A stretch of DNA of 64,000 nucleotides from DATFDN01 sp963818725 (GCA_963818725.1 CAWFTU010000001.1:744001-808000); one strand, 5' to 3'. Positions 35,439 through 46,540 are shown, numbered from the stretch's first letter. A program made the numbers and translations. The notes: generated by a model not told the origin, from the letters alone.

Positions 35439-35944
35439 CTGCTTCCTCCTTGGCCCCGATACCCTTCCACAACCCCTCCCGCAAGCCTGGTTCTCGAACC
35501 GGCTTTCGGCCCTTGATGGCGACCGCCAGACATCGAGAGCCGTGCTGCGGCCGCCGACGCGCACAGGCGAGGCGGCACCTGCATCCGAGCGTCCTATGAG
35601 TTCACCAGCGGATCGGAACGGCGCTGATCCGGAACGAAGGGCTGATGCCTAGTCCAGGCGGGCGGGCAGCGCGCGGGCCGCCCGCCGAAACTCACGCCGC
35701 AGCAGCAGAAGGAAGCGCGGCGGCGGGCGGAAGGCGCGACGCTTAAGGAACTCGCCAAAAGCTACAACGTCGGCGTGGCGACGATTTAAAGGCTCGCGGC
35801 ATGACGGCGATCAGCCAAGCTCATTTCGGGCGCCTACCCGATCGAGACCAACCCACCAAGCCCGGCCCGCGTTAACGGTGCCTCCGGGGCATGGCCCCGG
35901 TGTGATCGGCTCGAAATCACCCTTAGAGGGGAAGGGAGATCAGC
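35439..35944. other. Intergenic region with recombinase scrap
   Basis: About 500 bases without an intact gene. The only recognisable content is the recombinase C-terminal fragment at 35661-35804. The end of the stretch should hold the promoter of the malonyl-CoA decarboxylase gene (GGGAAGGGAGATC at 35930-35942 is its ribosome site). Confidence 0.5.
35661..35804 (+). pseudogene. Serine recombinase C-terminal HTH fragment
   Basis: Reads GRPPKLTPQQQKEARRRRAEG, then LKELAKSYNVGVATI-stop-RLAA and TGA. This is the C-terminal DNA-binding helix-turn-helix of a resolvase/invertase, with a TAA at 35787-35789 where Ser is expected. No catalytic domain remains. Confidence 0.7.
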
Positions 35945-37456
35945 ATGGCGTCTCTAAGCCCACCGGCCGCCGCGGAGCCCGGCCCGCGTTCCTGGCCGAA
36001 CCGGCTCTGGGCTTCCGTCGCGGATCGCGGGCGTCCCTACGCCGAGGTGCTGCGGCCGGAGGTTTCGACCTCGCCTCTCGAGCGATGCCGGGAGCTGGCG
36101 TCCGCACTTGTGTCCGAGCGCGGCGAGGCGTCGGGCGCAGCGGTGGCGCGCGAGTTGCACACCGCACTGCGCGATCTCGGCGCCGAGGACCGGATCGCCT
36201 TTTATCGTTTTCTGGTCTCCGACTTCCTGCCCGACGAGGCTCGCCTCAGGGCGGCCATCAAGGCCTATCTTGCGGGGCCGACTGCCGAGCGCGCCACCGA
36301 GCTTAGCGAGGCGGCCGAGCCGAGCCGCCAGGAGCTGCTGCGGCGCATGAACATGGCGCCGGGCGGCACGGGGGCGCTGGTGGCGATGCGCCAGGAGCTG
36401 CTGGGGCATTTGCGTGACGAGCCGTCCCTCAAGCCACTCGACTTCGATCTGCGCCACCTGCTCGGCTCCTGGTTCAATCGCGGCTTCCTGGAGCTTCGCC
36501 GGATCGACTGGCAGACCCCGGCCGCGGTGCTGGAGAAACTGATCGCCTACGAGGCGGTGCATGAGATCCAGGGCTGGGACGACTTGCGCCGGCGGCTCGC
36601 GCCCGACCGGCGGTGCTTCGGGTTCTTCCATCCGGCGCTGCCGGGCGAGCCGCTGATCTTCGTGGAGGTTGCGCTCACGCGCGGCCTGGCCGGCTCCATC
36701 CAGCCGCTGCTCACGCGTGATAGCGACGAGGCGGCCCAGCGCGAGCGTGAGCGCACCGCTGACACCGCGATCTTCTATTCGATCTCGAACTGTCAGGACG
36801 GGCTGCGCGGCATCTCCTTTGGCAACTTCCTCATCAAGCAGGTCGTCGAGGAGCTGAAGCTGGACCTGCCCGGACTCGCTCGGTTCTCAACGCTCTCGCC
36901 GGCGCCGGGCTTCCGCCGCTGGCTCGAAAAGCAGTTCGCAACCCAGGACGCCGCCGAACTTCTGCGCGCAAGCGAGGTCTCCGCCTTGCGGCTGGCCGCG
37001 CGAGAGGCGGCTAGGGAGGAGGTCGGCTTAGCCCTGCTGCGCCGCATCCTCGACACCCCTCTCTGGTGGGATGACGCCGCCTTGTCCGAAGCCTTGCGCA
37101 CGCCGCTCACACGTCTCTGCGCGACTTATCTCACGACCCCCGTCGCGGGTAGGGACCGCGGAAGCAGGCGCCCGGCCGATCCAGTGGCGCGCTTCCACCT
37201 CGGCAATGGCGCGCGGCTGGAGCGCATCAACTGGCTCGGCAACATTGCGCCGCGGGGGATCAGGGAATCCTGTGGGATCATGGTCAACTATCTCTATGAT
37301 CCCGAGCAGATCGAAGCCAACCACGAGGCTTTCGTGCGAGGCACGGTCGTCCGCTCGGCGGAGATTGATGCCCTTCTTGCGACGCCGGACATGCCGATGG
37401 GAACGGCGCCGTCTGCGACCATCCGCACACGTGCCGATTCCGCAAGGCTGAGCTGA
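35945..37456 (+). CDS. mcd: Malonyl-CoA decarboxylase
   Basis: 503 residues, full length for the bacterial enzyme. N-terminal helical oligomerisation region, then the GNAT-fold catalytic domain with RRCFGFFHPALPGEPLIFVEVAL, TAIFYSISNCQDGLRGISFGNFLIKQVV, FSTLSPAPGFRRWL (family catalytic Ser region) and ARFHLGNGARLERINWLGN (catalytic His region). Converts malonyl-CoA to acetyl-CoA and CO2 in the cytoplasm. Followed by an MFS carrier and a CoA-transferase on the same strand, which fits uptake, CoA activation and decarboxylation of malonate. Confidence 0.92.
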   Translation: MASLSPPAAAEPGPRSWPNRLWASVADRGRPYAEVLRPEVSTSPLERCRELASALVSERGEASGAAVARELHTALRDLGAEDRIAFYRFLVSDFLPDEARLRAAIKAYLAGPTAERATELSEAAEPSRQELLRRMNMAPGGTGALVAMRQELLGHLRDEPSLKPLDFDLRHLLGSWFNRGFLELRRIDWQTPAAVLEKLIAYEAVHEIQGWDDLRRRLAPDRRCFGFFHPALPGEPLIFVEVALTRGLAGSIQPLLTRDSDEAAQRERERTADTAIFYSISNCQDGLRGISFGNFLIKQVVEELKLDLPGLARFSTLSPAPGFRRWLEKQFATQDAAELLRASEVSALRLAAREAAREEVGLALLRRILDTPLWWDDAALSEALRTPLTRLCATYLTTPVAGRDRGSRRPADPVARFHLGNGARLERINWLGNIAPRGIRESCGIMVNYLYDPEQIEANHEAFVRGTVVRSAEIDALLATPDMPMGTAPSATIRTRADSARLS

Positions 37457-37497
37457 GCGCCTCAATATCAGCACGAAAATGAGCAAGCGGCGATTCT

Positions 37498-38934
37498 TTG
37501 CTCGGGAGATCTCCCGAGGAGACCCTGACTTCCCACGAATGGCTGCCGCCCGCCGAGCAGGCGCCAGCCCGCGCTGACAAATCTCCGGGAGGACGAAAAA
37601 CGTCACATAGCGCCGCGCGAGGGATCGCCCCCTTGGCACCTCCCACGCGCACACGCACGCCATTGAACCGACAGCAGATCGCCGGCTTCTGGGCGGCGTG
37701 GTTCGGGTGGATGCTGGACGGCATGGATTCCGTCATTTACGCATTGGTCCTGGGGCCGGCGCTGACGGAGCTGTTACCGCGCTCGGGCATCCAGGCGACG
37801 CCTGTCAACGTCGGCTATGTCGGCTCGCTCATGTTCGCCCTGTTTCTGGTAGGCTGGGGTTTGTCGTTCATCTGGGGCCCAATCTCCGACAGATTTGGCC
37901 GCACCAAGTCGCTCGCCGCTACGGTGCTGGTCTACGCGGTGTTCACGGGCGCCGCTGCCTTCGCCCCCAATGTCTGGCTGCTGGCGCTATTTCGCTTTCT
38001 CGCCGGCATCGGCGTCGGTGGCGAGTGGGCGATGGCCGGCACCTACGTCGCCGAGGCGTGGCCGGAGGACCGCCGCAAGATGGGCGCCGGCTATCTGCAA
38101 ACGGGCTACTACTTCGGCTTTTTCGTTGCCGCGGCCCTTAACTACACGATTGGCGCTTCGCTCGGTTGGCGCGCCATGTTCCTGTGCGGGCTCTTCCCCG
38201 TCGTCGTCTCCATTGTGACGCTGCTCGGGGTAAAGGAGCCAGAGCGTTGGGAACACCAGCGTCAGCAAGAGGAGGCGGTCCCGAGCAAGCGGCGCAACCC
38301 GTTCGCGGTGATCTTCAGCGCCCCGTATGTTGGGCGCACCGTCACCATGTCGGTGCTGCTGACGATCGCCATCGTGGGGCTGTGGGCCGGCGCGGTTTAC
38401 GAGCCGACGGCGATCATCTTTCTCTGTCGCCGCGCCGGGATGGCCCCGCCAGACGCGGCGAAGATGGCCTCCGACGGCACCGCACTTCTCTCCATCGGCA
38501 CGATCCTGGGCTGCATCGCCGCTCCCTGGCTCTGCGAGCGGTTGGGACGGCGCCCGACGCTCGGGCTTTACTACTTCGGAATGATGGTCACGATCGCGCT
38601 GGGATTTGGCTGGGCGTTTTACCTGCCGACCGGCTCGGCCCTGCCGGCGTTCTTGACGGTGCTGTTCTTCCTCGGGGTGTTCGGCGGCAACTTCGCGATC
38701 TTCAGCCTCTGGCTGCCGGAGCTGTTCGGCACCGAGGTCCGCGCCACGGCGTTCGCATTCTGCACCTCGGTGGGCCGCTTTATCGGCGCCGGCGTCAATT
38801 TCGGCCTCGCCGGCGCCGTGGCTGCCATGGGCACGCTCGGGACACCCATCGCGCTCACCGCTGTCGCGTTCGGCATCGGGTTGCTGACGCTCCCGTTCGC
38901 GCGCGAAACTCGCGGCCAGCCGCTGCCCGAGTAG
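37498..38934 (+). CDS. MFS organic-acid transporter
   Basis: Up to 478 residues from a TTG; the first ~55 are polar and the real start may be later, before LNRQQIAGFWAAWFGWMLDGMDS. Twelve membrane segments. MFS loop motif GPISDRFGRTKSLAA between segments 2 and 3, FRFLAGIGVGGEWAMAGTYVAE and CERLGRRPT in the second half. DGMDS in segment 1 resembles the D-G-x-D motif of the aromatic-acid/sialate symporter group. Placed between malonyl-CoA decarboxylase and CoA-transferase, so malonate or a related dicarboxylate is a reasonable substrate (inference). Confidence 0.85.
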   Translation: MLGRSPEETLTSHEWLPPAEQAPARADKSPGGRKTSHSAARGIAPLAPPTRTRTPLNRQQIAGFWAAWFGWMLDGMDSVIYALVLGPALTELLPRSGIQATPVNVGYVGSLMFALFLVGWGLSFIWGPISDRFGRTKSLAATVLVYAVFTGAAAFAPNVWLLALFRFLAGIGVGGEWAMAGTYVAEAWPEDRRKMGAGYLQTGYYFGFFVAAALNYTIGASLGWRAMFLCGLFPVVVSIVTLLGVKEPERWEHQRQQEEAVPSKRRNPFAVIFSAPYVGRTVTMSVLLTIAIVGLWAGAVYEPTAIIFLCRRAGMAPPDAAKMASDGTALLSIGTILGCIAAPWLCERLGRRPTLGLYYFGMMVTIALGFGWAFYLPTGSALPAFLTVLFFLGVFGGNFAIFSLWLPELFGTEVRATAFAFCTSVGRFIGAGVNFGLAGAVAAMGTLGTPIALTAVAFGIGLLTLPFARETRGQPLPE

Positions 38935-38990
38935 GCCGACGGCCAGTCAGACCCGCTGAGATTCATCAAGCATACCGACGAGAGGACGTG

Positions 38991-40199
38991 ATGATCGAGC
39001 CAACGGGGCCTCTGAAGGGGATCAAGGTCTTCGACCTGACCCGCGTGCTGGCGGGACCGACCTGCGTGCAGATGCTGGCAGACCTTGGCGCGGACGTGAT
39101 CAAGGTCGAGAAGCCGGGCGCGGGCGACGACACGCGAGGCTTCGCGCCGCCGTTCATGCCGGGGACACGGGAAAGCGCCTACTTCGTCGGCGTGAACCGC
39201 AACAAGCGATCCGTCACGCTCGACATCGCCAAGCCCGAGGGCCAGGAGATTGCGCTCGGGCTGATTGCGCAGAGCGACGTCCTGGTCGAGAACTTCAAGG
39301 TCGGCGCACTGGCAAAATATGGCTTGGGCTACGCGCAGTTGCACGAAAGGTTTCCCAGCCTGATCTATTGCTCGATCACCGGCTTCGGCCAGACCGGTCC
39401 CTATGCGCCGCGCCCAGGGTACGACAGCTTGGTGCAGGCGATGGGCGGGATCATGTCCCTCACCGGCGAGCCGGACGGCCAGCCGCAGAAGGTCGGCGTC
39501 CCGCTCGCCGACCTGTTTGCGGGGCTCTATGGCTGTATCGGTGTGCTGGCCGCGCTGCGCCATCGCGAGGCCACGGGACGCGGGCAGCAGATCGATATCG
39601 GCATGCTCGACACGCATGTTGCGTGGCTGGCCAACCAGGGCATGAATTACCTGGCCACGGGCGAGAACCCGCAGCGCCTCGGCAACCAGCACCCAAACAT
39701 CGTGCCCTACCAGGTCTTTCCAACCGCCGACGGCTTCATGGTGCTGTCAATTGGCAACGACCCGACCTTCAAACGCTTCTGCGACAGCTTCGGTCTCAGC
39801 CATCTGCTTGATGACGAGCGGTTTGCGACCAACGCCGCGCGCGTGAGCAACCGCCAGCTCGTGACCGACACGCTGACTCCGGTGATGCGAACTAGGACCA
39901 CAGCCGAGTGGGTGCGAGAGCTGGAGCCGCTGAAGGTCGGGTGCGGTCCGATCAACACGCTGCGGGAGGTGTTCGCCGATCCGCAGGTGCAGGCGCGCGG
40001 TGCCGTGGTGCGGATGCCCCATGCTGCGGCCTCGGAGGGGGTGACGGTGATCGCCAACCCCGTGCGCCTCTCCGAGACGCCCGTCGATTACCGGCTGCCC
40101 CCGCCCTTGCTGGGCCAGCACACGGACGAGGTGCTTCGGGAGCGCCTCGGGCTCGACGAGGCCCGGCTGAAGATGCTGCGCGCGAGCGGCGTGGTCTGA
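38991..40199 (+). CDS. Class III CoA-transferase (CaiB/BaiF family)
   Basis: 402 residues from ATG 38991. Family signatures: PLKGIKVFDLTRVLAGPTCVQMLADLGADVIKVEKP at the start, NRNKRSVTLDIAKPEGQEI, VLVENFKVG, ITGFGQTGPYAPRPGYDSLVQAMGG and TGEPDGQPQKVGVPLADLFAG, with the catalytic Asp region there. Moves CoA between carboxylic acids through an aspartyl-CoA thioester. Position after malonyl-CoA decarboxylase and an MFS carrier suggests a malonate CoA-transferase; oxalate/formate or carnitine-type substrates are the alternatives. Confidence 0.88.
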   Translation: MIEPTGPLKGIKVFDLTRVLAGPTCVQMLADLGADVIKVEKPGAGDDTRGFAPPFMPGTRESAYFVGVNRNKRSVTLDIAKPEGQEIALGLIAQSDVLVENFKVGALAKYGLGYAQLHERFPSLIYCSITGFGQTGPYAPRPGYDSLVQAMGGIMSLTGEPDGQPQKVGVPLADLFAGLYGCIGVLAALRHREATGRGQQIDIGMLDTHVAWLANQGMNYLATGENPQRLGNQHPNIVPYQVFPTADGFMVLSIGNDPTFKRFCDSFGLSHLLDDERFATNAARVSNRQLVTDTLTPVMRTRTTAEWVRELEPLKVGCGPINTLREVFADPQVQARGAVVRMPHAAASEGVTVIANPVRLSETPVDYRLPPPLLGQHTDEVLRERLGLDEARLKMLRASGVV

Positions 40200-40431
40200 T
40201 CATTTCAGCCAGGATTGACGGGGATGGCCTGACGTCCTGTCGGCGACCGGCGGGCGCATGGTTGCGGTGAACCCCAGCGCGACGCGCGTGAGCTGGGGCC
40301 GCGGCTCGCATAGCTGGAACGCGACGCTGAACGCCACGAAGCAGCAGCGGAAGTCGGCGCCCGAGTTCGACGAGCCGAGCCTGGGCTGACCGTCCGTCCG
40401 CCCCGGAGCCGCAGGCCATGGGGCGGCCCGC

Positions 40432-41325
40432 TCAAGCGGGCGGCGCGAGCAGCGGTGCCAGCGCCCTGTACTCGTCCGCACGCGGCGAGCGTTGCCGCCA
40501 GGCGAGGCCGATCGTGCGCCAGGCCGAGCCGCCGCTCAGCGGACGCAGCTCGATGTCCGCCCCCGCCGTGACCCCCGCGTCCACCGCCATCCGGGGCAGC
40601 AGGGTCACGCCCAGACCGCCGGCCACCATCTGCGCCAAGGTGTGCAGGCTGGTCGCCGCGAACCCCTCCTGCTCTCCCGCCCCGCCGCACAGCGCCAGCG
40701 CCTGGTCGCGCATGCAGTGCCCGTCTTCCAGCAGCAGCATCCGCTCCCGCGCCAGCACCGCCGGCGGCACACGCGCCCGCCCGGCGAGCCGGTGGCCCTT
40801 CGGCAGGGCGACCACGAACTCGTCGCGCGACACCGCCAGCGTCTCCGCGTCGCCGCACTCGCAGGGCAGCGCCACCAGCAGCAGGTCCAGCCGGTTGCTC
40901 GCGAGCCGATCCACCAGCGCCTTGGTCACGTCCTCGCGCACGAACAAGCGCAGGTTCGGGAAGGCGCCGCGCAGCACCGGCATCAGCCGGGGCAGCAGGA
41001 ACGGGCCGACGGTGGGGATCACGCCGAGCCGCAGCGGCCCGCTCAGCGGCGCGCGCGCGGCCGATGCGGCCTCGGCCACCGCCTCCAGCGCCGCGAGCGC
41101 CTTGCGGGCGCGGCCCACGATCTCCTCGCCGAGCGCCGTGAAGACCACGTACTTTCCGGTGCTGCGGTCCAGGATCGCCGCGTCCAGCTGCCGCTCCAGC
41201 GCCAGGATCCCGGCCGAGAGCGTGGACTGGGTGACGGCGCAGGCCTCCGCCGCCCGGCCGAAGTGGCCGAGCTCGGCCAGCGCCAGCAGATAGCGGAGCT
41301 GCTGCGGGCTGGGCAGCGGGCTCAT
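40432..41325 (-). CDS. oxyR: Hydrogen peroxide-responsive LysR regulator OxyR
   Basis: 297 residues: LysR HTH (FGRAAEACAVTQSTLSAGILALERQL) and a LysR substrate domain. The redox pair is visible in LLLEDGHCMRDQALALC, where the two Cys are nine apart as in OxyR C199/C208, preceded by LPCECGDAETL. Oxidation by peroxide forms a disulphide and switches on target genes. Divergent from katG with 99 bases between, the classic arrangement. Confidence 0.93.
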   Translation of the reverse strand: MSPLPSPQQLRYLLALAELGHFGRAAEACAVTQSTLSAGILALERQLDAAILDRSTGKYVVFTALGEEIVGRARKALAALEAVAEAASAARAPLSGPLRLGVIPTVGPFLLPRLMPVLRGAFPNLRLFVREDVTKALVDRLASNRLDLLLVALPCECGDAETLAVSRDEFVVALPKGHRLAGRARVPPAVLARERMLLLEDGHCMRDQALALCGGAGEQEGFAATSLHTLAQMVAGGLGVTLLPRMAVDAGVTAGADIELRPLSGGSAWRTIGLAWRQRSPRADEYRALAPLLAPPA

Positions 41326-41424
41326 CGATTATCTCGATGAAAATGTCCGAGTTTATTTGTTTGCTCGCTGCGCATCGGCCGGTCATACTCTAGCTCCGAC
41401 ACACTGAGGAAGGGGGAGCCGACG
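41326..41424. promoter_or_regulatory. oxyR-katG divergent control region
   Basis: 99 bases between the two starts; expected to hold the OxyR site and both promoters. AT-rich block near 41330-41360. An exact OxyR half-site series was not assignable by eye. AAGGGGGAG before katG is its ribosome site. Confidence 0.6.
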
Positions 41425-43612
<2,188 letters not shown>

Positions 43613-43751
43613 TCTTGGCGGAAGAGTCTTCAAAGGCCGCTAGCAGGCTGCTGAAATCGGCTCTGGCGGTGCCGGTCGAACGGGTTGGTGGGGTCGGGGT
43701 GGACCTTGAGAAGCCTGCCGACCACCCGCTGCGGGTGATCCGGGGGGATGG
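43613..43751. other. Gene-free stretch left of the CRISPR-type repeat
   Basis: No supported gene. The stretch sits between the katG stop and the orphan repeat; it does not contain a second repeat copy that I can see. Confidence 0.4.
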
Positions 43752-43780
43752 GGCGTCCCCGCGCATGCGGGGATGAACCG
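43752..43780. CRISPR. Solitary type I-E-like CRISPR repeat
   Basis: 29 bases that match the common I-E repeat: hairpin arms CCCCGCGC-ATGCGGGG followed by ATGAACCG (family form GTGTTCCCCGCGC...GGGGATGAACCG). The stem-loop and the GAACCG end are intact; the 5' end GGCGT differs from GTGTT. No second repeat lies 61 bases away on either side and no cas gene is in the window, so this is an isolated unit, not an array. Confidence 0.65.
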
Positions 43781-43828
43781 ACACCCGCGGTGATGTCGTG
43801 CCCGAGCGGGCCAGGCTCGACCGCCTGG

Positions 43829-44121
43829 CCCGCTCGCCTCGATCCCCACGGGATCCCGCGCGTCGGTCTCGTAGGGCAGCAGGTAGAGCGCGCCGTCGAC
43901 CAGGGCGCCATGGCCGGAAAAGTGCATCACGGCCAGGTCGTTGCCGCCGCCCGCCACGCCCGTCCGCATCGTCCGCAGGATGCCGGCCCTGTTGGCGTCC
44001 TGGTTGGCCAGCACGTGCGGACCACCCCCGCGTAGAGGCTGCCCTGGATGCCCGCGACCGCGCTCGCCAGGGTTCTCAGGCGGGCTCCTCGCCTAACGAG
44101 CTTCTCCTGGAGTGGCATCAC
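43829..44121 (-). pseudogene. Caspase-like (peptidase C14) domain fragment
   Basis: On the minus strand: LRTLASAVAGIQGSLYAGVV in one frame, then LANQDANRAGILRTMRTGVAGGGNDLAVMHFSGHGALVDGALYLLPYETDARDPVGIEAS in another. HFSGHG carries the catalytic His of the caspase/metacaspase fold; the Cys half (usually DACHSG) is missing because homology stops at about 43829, next to the CRISPR-type repeat. A one-base break near 44005 also separates the pieces. The start near 44121 is not certain. Non-functional. Confidence 0.6.
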
Positions 44122-44142
44122 CGCTGAGCGTCCTTCCGTGGC

Positions 44143-45576
44143 TCACGGCGCTGACGGGCCCCAGTCGGCCCAGGGCCTCACGCGCTCGAATGTGGCGGCG
44201 AGGCGCAGCAGCGCGGCGTCCTGCCCCACCGGGGCGACCAGTTGGATGGCGATCGGCATCCCGTCGCGATCGAAGCCGCAGGGCAGGCTAATGGCCGGAT
44301 TCCCGGTCAGGTTGAACGGCATCGCGTAGGGGTACCACGCTGCCCGGATGTTCTCGACCTGCCGGCCGTGGATCGTGATCGGCCCGAAGAAGTCCTGGTC
44401 GACCGGCACCGCGCTCCGCGACAGCGTCGGCATCGCCACGAGGTCGCAGTCCTCGAACCAGGACTGGACCTGCCGATACAGCCGGGTCCGAGCGAAGATC
44501 GCCTCGTACAGCTCGGCCGCCGAGTAGCTCGCGACCCGGTCCATCTGGCGGACGAAGGTCGGGCACATGATGGCGCGGTGCTCGCGCAGGTGGTGGCCGA
44601 ACTGCGCCATCCGGTAGGCGCCGTTGTTGACGAACCAAACGGATTCCGGGTTCTCGAAGGGCGCCGTGTGCTCGCCGACCTGGGCGCCGAGGGCCCGAAG
44701 CGCCGCAAGCGCCGCGTCGCAGCCCTGTAGCACGTCGGCGGCCACGGCGTCATTGCCCAGCCGGGCCCGCCAGGCGATGCGCACCCCGCGCAGGCCGTCG
44801 CCCGCCTGCCGCACCGCTTCGGCGAACCGGGGCTGGGGCCGGGCGGCGCTGAGCGGGTCGCGCCGGTCCGGCCCGGCCATCGCGTCCAGCATCAGCGCGG
44901 TGTCGAGCACGGTGCGGGCCATCGGCGTGACGTAGGAGATGTTGCCGAACCCGTCCTGCGCGTACTCCTGCGGCACCACTCCCATGCCCTGCTTGAGGCC
45001 GACCACGCCGTTGCAGGCGGCGGGGATGCGGGTCGAGCCGCCGCCGTCGGTGGCGACGGCGATGGGAACCAGCCCAGCCGCGACCGCCACCGCCGAGCCG
45101 CCGGACGAGCCGCCGGCGGCGCGGTCCGCGCGCCAGGCGTTGCGGGTGCGGCCGAACAAGGGCGCCTCGGTCAGGCATTGCTGGCCGAACTCCGGCGTCG
45201 TGGTCTTGCCGACGAGGATGGCGCCCGCCTGCTTCAGCCGCGCGACCGCCAGCGCGTCCTGGGTCGGCACGTGGTCCTTGAAGATCAGGCTGCCCCAGGT
45301 GGTGCGAACGCCCGCGGTGGGCACCAGGTCCTTGACCGCCATGGGAACGCCGTGCAGCGGCCCGAGCGCGTCGCCGCCCGTGACGGCCCTCTCCGCCGCC
45401 TCGGCGGCAGCAACGGCGACATCTTCCGCGACGGCGATGAAGGCGTTCAGCACCGGCTGCGCGGCGTGGATGCGAGCAAGCGTCGCGCGCATCAGCTCGA
45501 CGGGCGAGATCGCGCGTGACCGGATCGCGGCGGCGAGATCGGCGGCAGCCGGAAAACGTGCCCTGTCATCAACCAT
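44143..45576 (-). CDS. Amidase signature family enzyme
   Basis: 477 residues from ATG 45576. The Ser-cisSer-Lys triad regions are visible: Lys in GVPMAVKDLVPTAG, Ser in AAGGSSGGSAVAVAAGL, and nucleophile Ser in ATDGGGSTRIPAACNG. Hydrolyses a carboxamide to acid plus ammonia; the substrate is unknown. C-terminus PFNLTGNPAISLPCGFDRDGMPIAIQLV is typical of the family. Stands alone, divergent from the Crp/Fnr-type gene. Confidence 0.9.
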   Translation of the reverse strand: MVDDRARFPAAADLAAAIRSRAISPVELMRATLARIHAAQPVLNAFIAVAEDVAVAAAEAAERAVTGGDALGPLHGVPMAVKDLVPTAGVRTTWGSLIFKDHVPTQDALAVARLKQAGAILVGKTTTPEFGQQCLTEAPLFGRTRNAWRADRAAGGSSGGSAVAVAAGLVPIAVATDGGGSTRIPAACNGVVGLKQGMGVVPQEYAQDGFGNISYVTPMARTVLDTALMLDAMAGPDRRDPLSAARPQPRFAEAVRQAGDGLRGVRIAWRARLGNDAVAADVLQGCDAALAALRALGAQVGEHTAPFENPESVWFVNNGAYRMAQFGHHLREHRAIMCPTFVRQMDRVASYSAAELYEAIFARTRLYRQVQSWFEDCDLVAMPTLSRSAVPVDQDFFGPITIHGRQVENIRAAWYPYAMPFNLTGNPAISLPCGFDRDGMPIAIQLVAPVGQDAALLRLAATFERVRPWADWGPSAP

Positions 45577-45780
45577 GATCGGAACACCAATAGGCTTTCG
45601 ACAGCAGTCTACCGGATCGCCGGCCCCGTGCGGAACCACCGCACTGATCGCGCACTCCCGAGCCCTCGCATAGCGCAATCGTTGTCAAGGTCGGAATCGA
45701 CGAGCCTCGGCCCTAGGCGAAAAGCGAGGCGGCCGCCAAGTGGATGACCGCAGGCCGCCAATCCCGACGCGAGGTGCGGG

Positions 45781-46478
45781 ATGACCGGATCAGACATACG
45801 CGAACTCCTGTCCAAGAGTTCGCTCTTCCAGGCATCGACGGAAACCCTGATTCAGGAAGTTCTCCAATCGATCAATCTGCGGATGGTCTCTGCCAGGACC
45901 GTGCTCTTCCATCAGGGCGACCCTGCGCGAGAACTGATCATCCTGGGCAAGGGGATCGTGAAGGTTTGGCAGTTGGGCGGAGCGGCGACGCGATGACCAT
46001 CCGCATTATGGGACCTGGCGATATCATTGGTGCCGTCGCGGCATTTCGGCAGATCCCGTACCCGGCCACGGCCACGGCCGTGACCGACTGCATCGTTCTG
46101 TCCTGGCCGATCTCCTGGGTCTTGGCTCTGATGGAGCGATATCCCGCTCTCAGGGCCAATGCCCTGGATTTCGTCGGTCGCCGGACTGAGGAGTTGGTGA
46201 ACCGGTTGCGCGAAACGGCGACGGAACGGGTCGATCAGCGGATCGCCCGAGCATTGCTGCGCCTCGCTGATCAGACCGGACATCCAGCCGCCGGCGGCGT
46301 CGAGATTGGCTACAAGCTGTCCCGCCAGGACATCTCCGAGATCGTCGGCACGGACCTCTATACCGTGAGCCGCGTTCTACGTAGCTGGGCTGACCGGGGC
46401 CTCGTTTCCGCCAGCCGGCTTCAGGTGGTTCTGCTGGATCGGGTCGGCCTTGAGCGCATCGCCCGCGGGCCCGGCTAA
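45781..46478 (+). CDS. Crp/Fnr family regulator (one frameshift)
   Basis: Part 1 (45781 to ~45975) is the start of the cyclic-nucleotide-binding-like fold (LLSKSSLFQASTETLIQEVL, ILGKGIVKVWQL). One G is missing in a GGGG run near 45976; the next frame continues GRSGDAMTIRIMGPGDIIGAVAAF, the dimer helix ALMERYPALRANALDFVGRRTEELVNRL and the winged helix LSRQDISEIVGTDLYTVSRVLRSWADRGLV. No N-terminal Fe-S cysteines, so it is of the Dnr/NnrR/FixK-like type rather than Fnr proper. Its place upstream of narG suggests it controls nitrate respiration. Confidence 0.8.
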
Positions 46479-46526
46479 TCACGATTGCGACACCCTGGCG
46501 ACTTGCCCCGGTATCGCACCGGCTGT

Positions 46527-46540
46527 TTGAGTCAACGCAA
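46527..46540 (+). promoter_or_regulatory. Candidate Crp/Fnr-type site upstream of narG
   Basis: TTGAGTCAACGCAA resembles the TTGAT-N4-ATCAA consensus (eight of ten fixed positions approached: TTGA left half good, CAA right end good). It lies ~97 bases before the narG start and just after the regulator gene. Position and partial palindrome are the only evidence. Confidence 0.35.

Noticed and set aside
38166..40199. A 677-codon plus-strand frame
   Set aside because: The first ~275 codons are a shadow of the MFS gene; the CoA-transferase starts at 38991.
40258..40431. Small plus-strand frame beginning MVAVNPSATRVSWGRGSHSW
   Set aside because: It does not stop where a gene would and runs into the oxyR tail out of frame; no ribosome site.
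41326..41424. A defined OxyR operator
   Set aside because: The four ATAG-type elements could not be placed with confidence.
43640..44014. Minus-strand frame containing IPACAGTP-like peptide as a possible protein domain
   Set aside because: That peptide is the usual spurious translation of a type I-E CRISPR repeat; only the upstream caspase-like part was kept.
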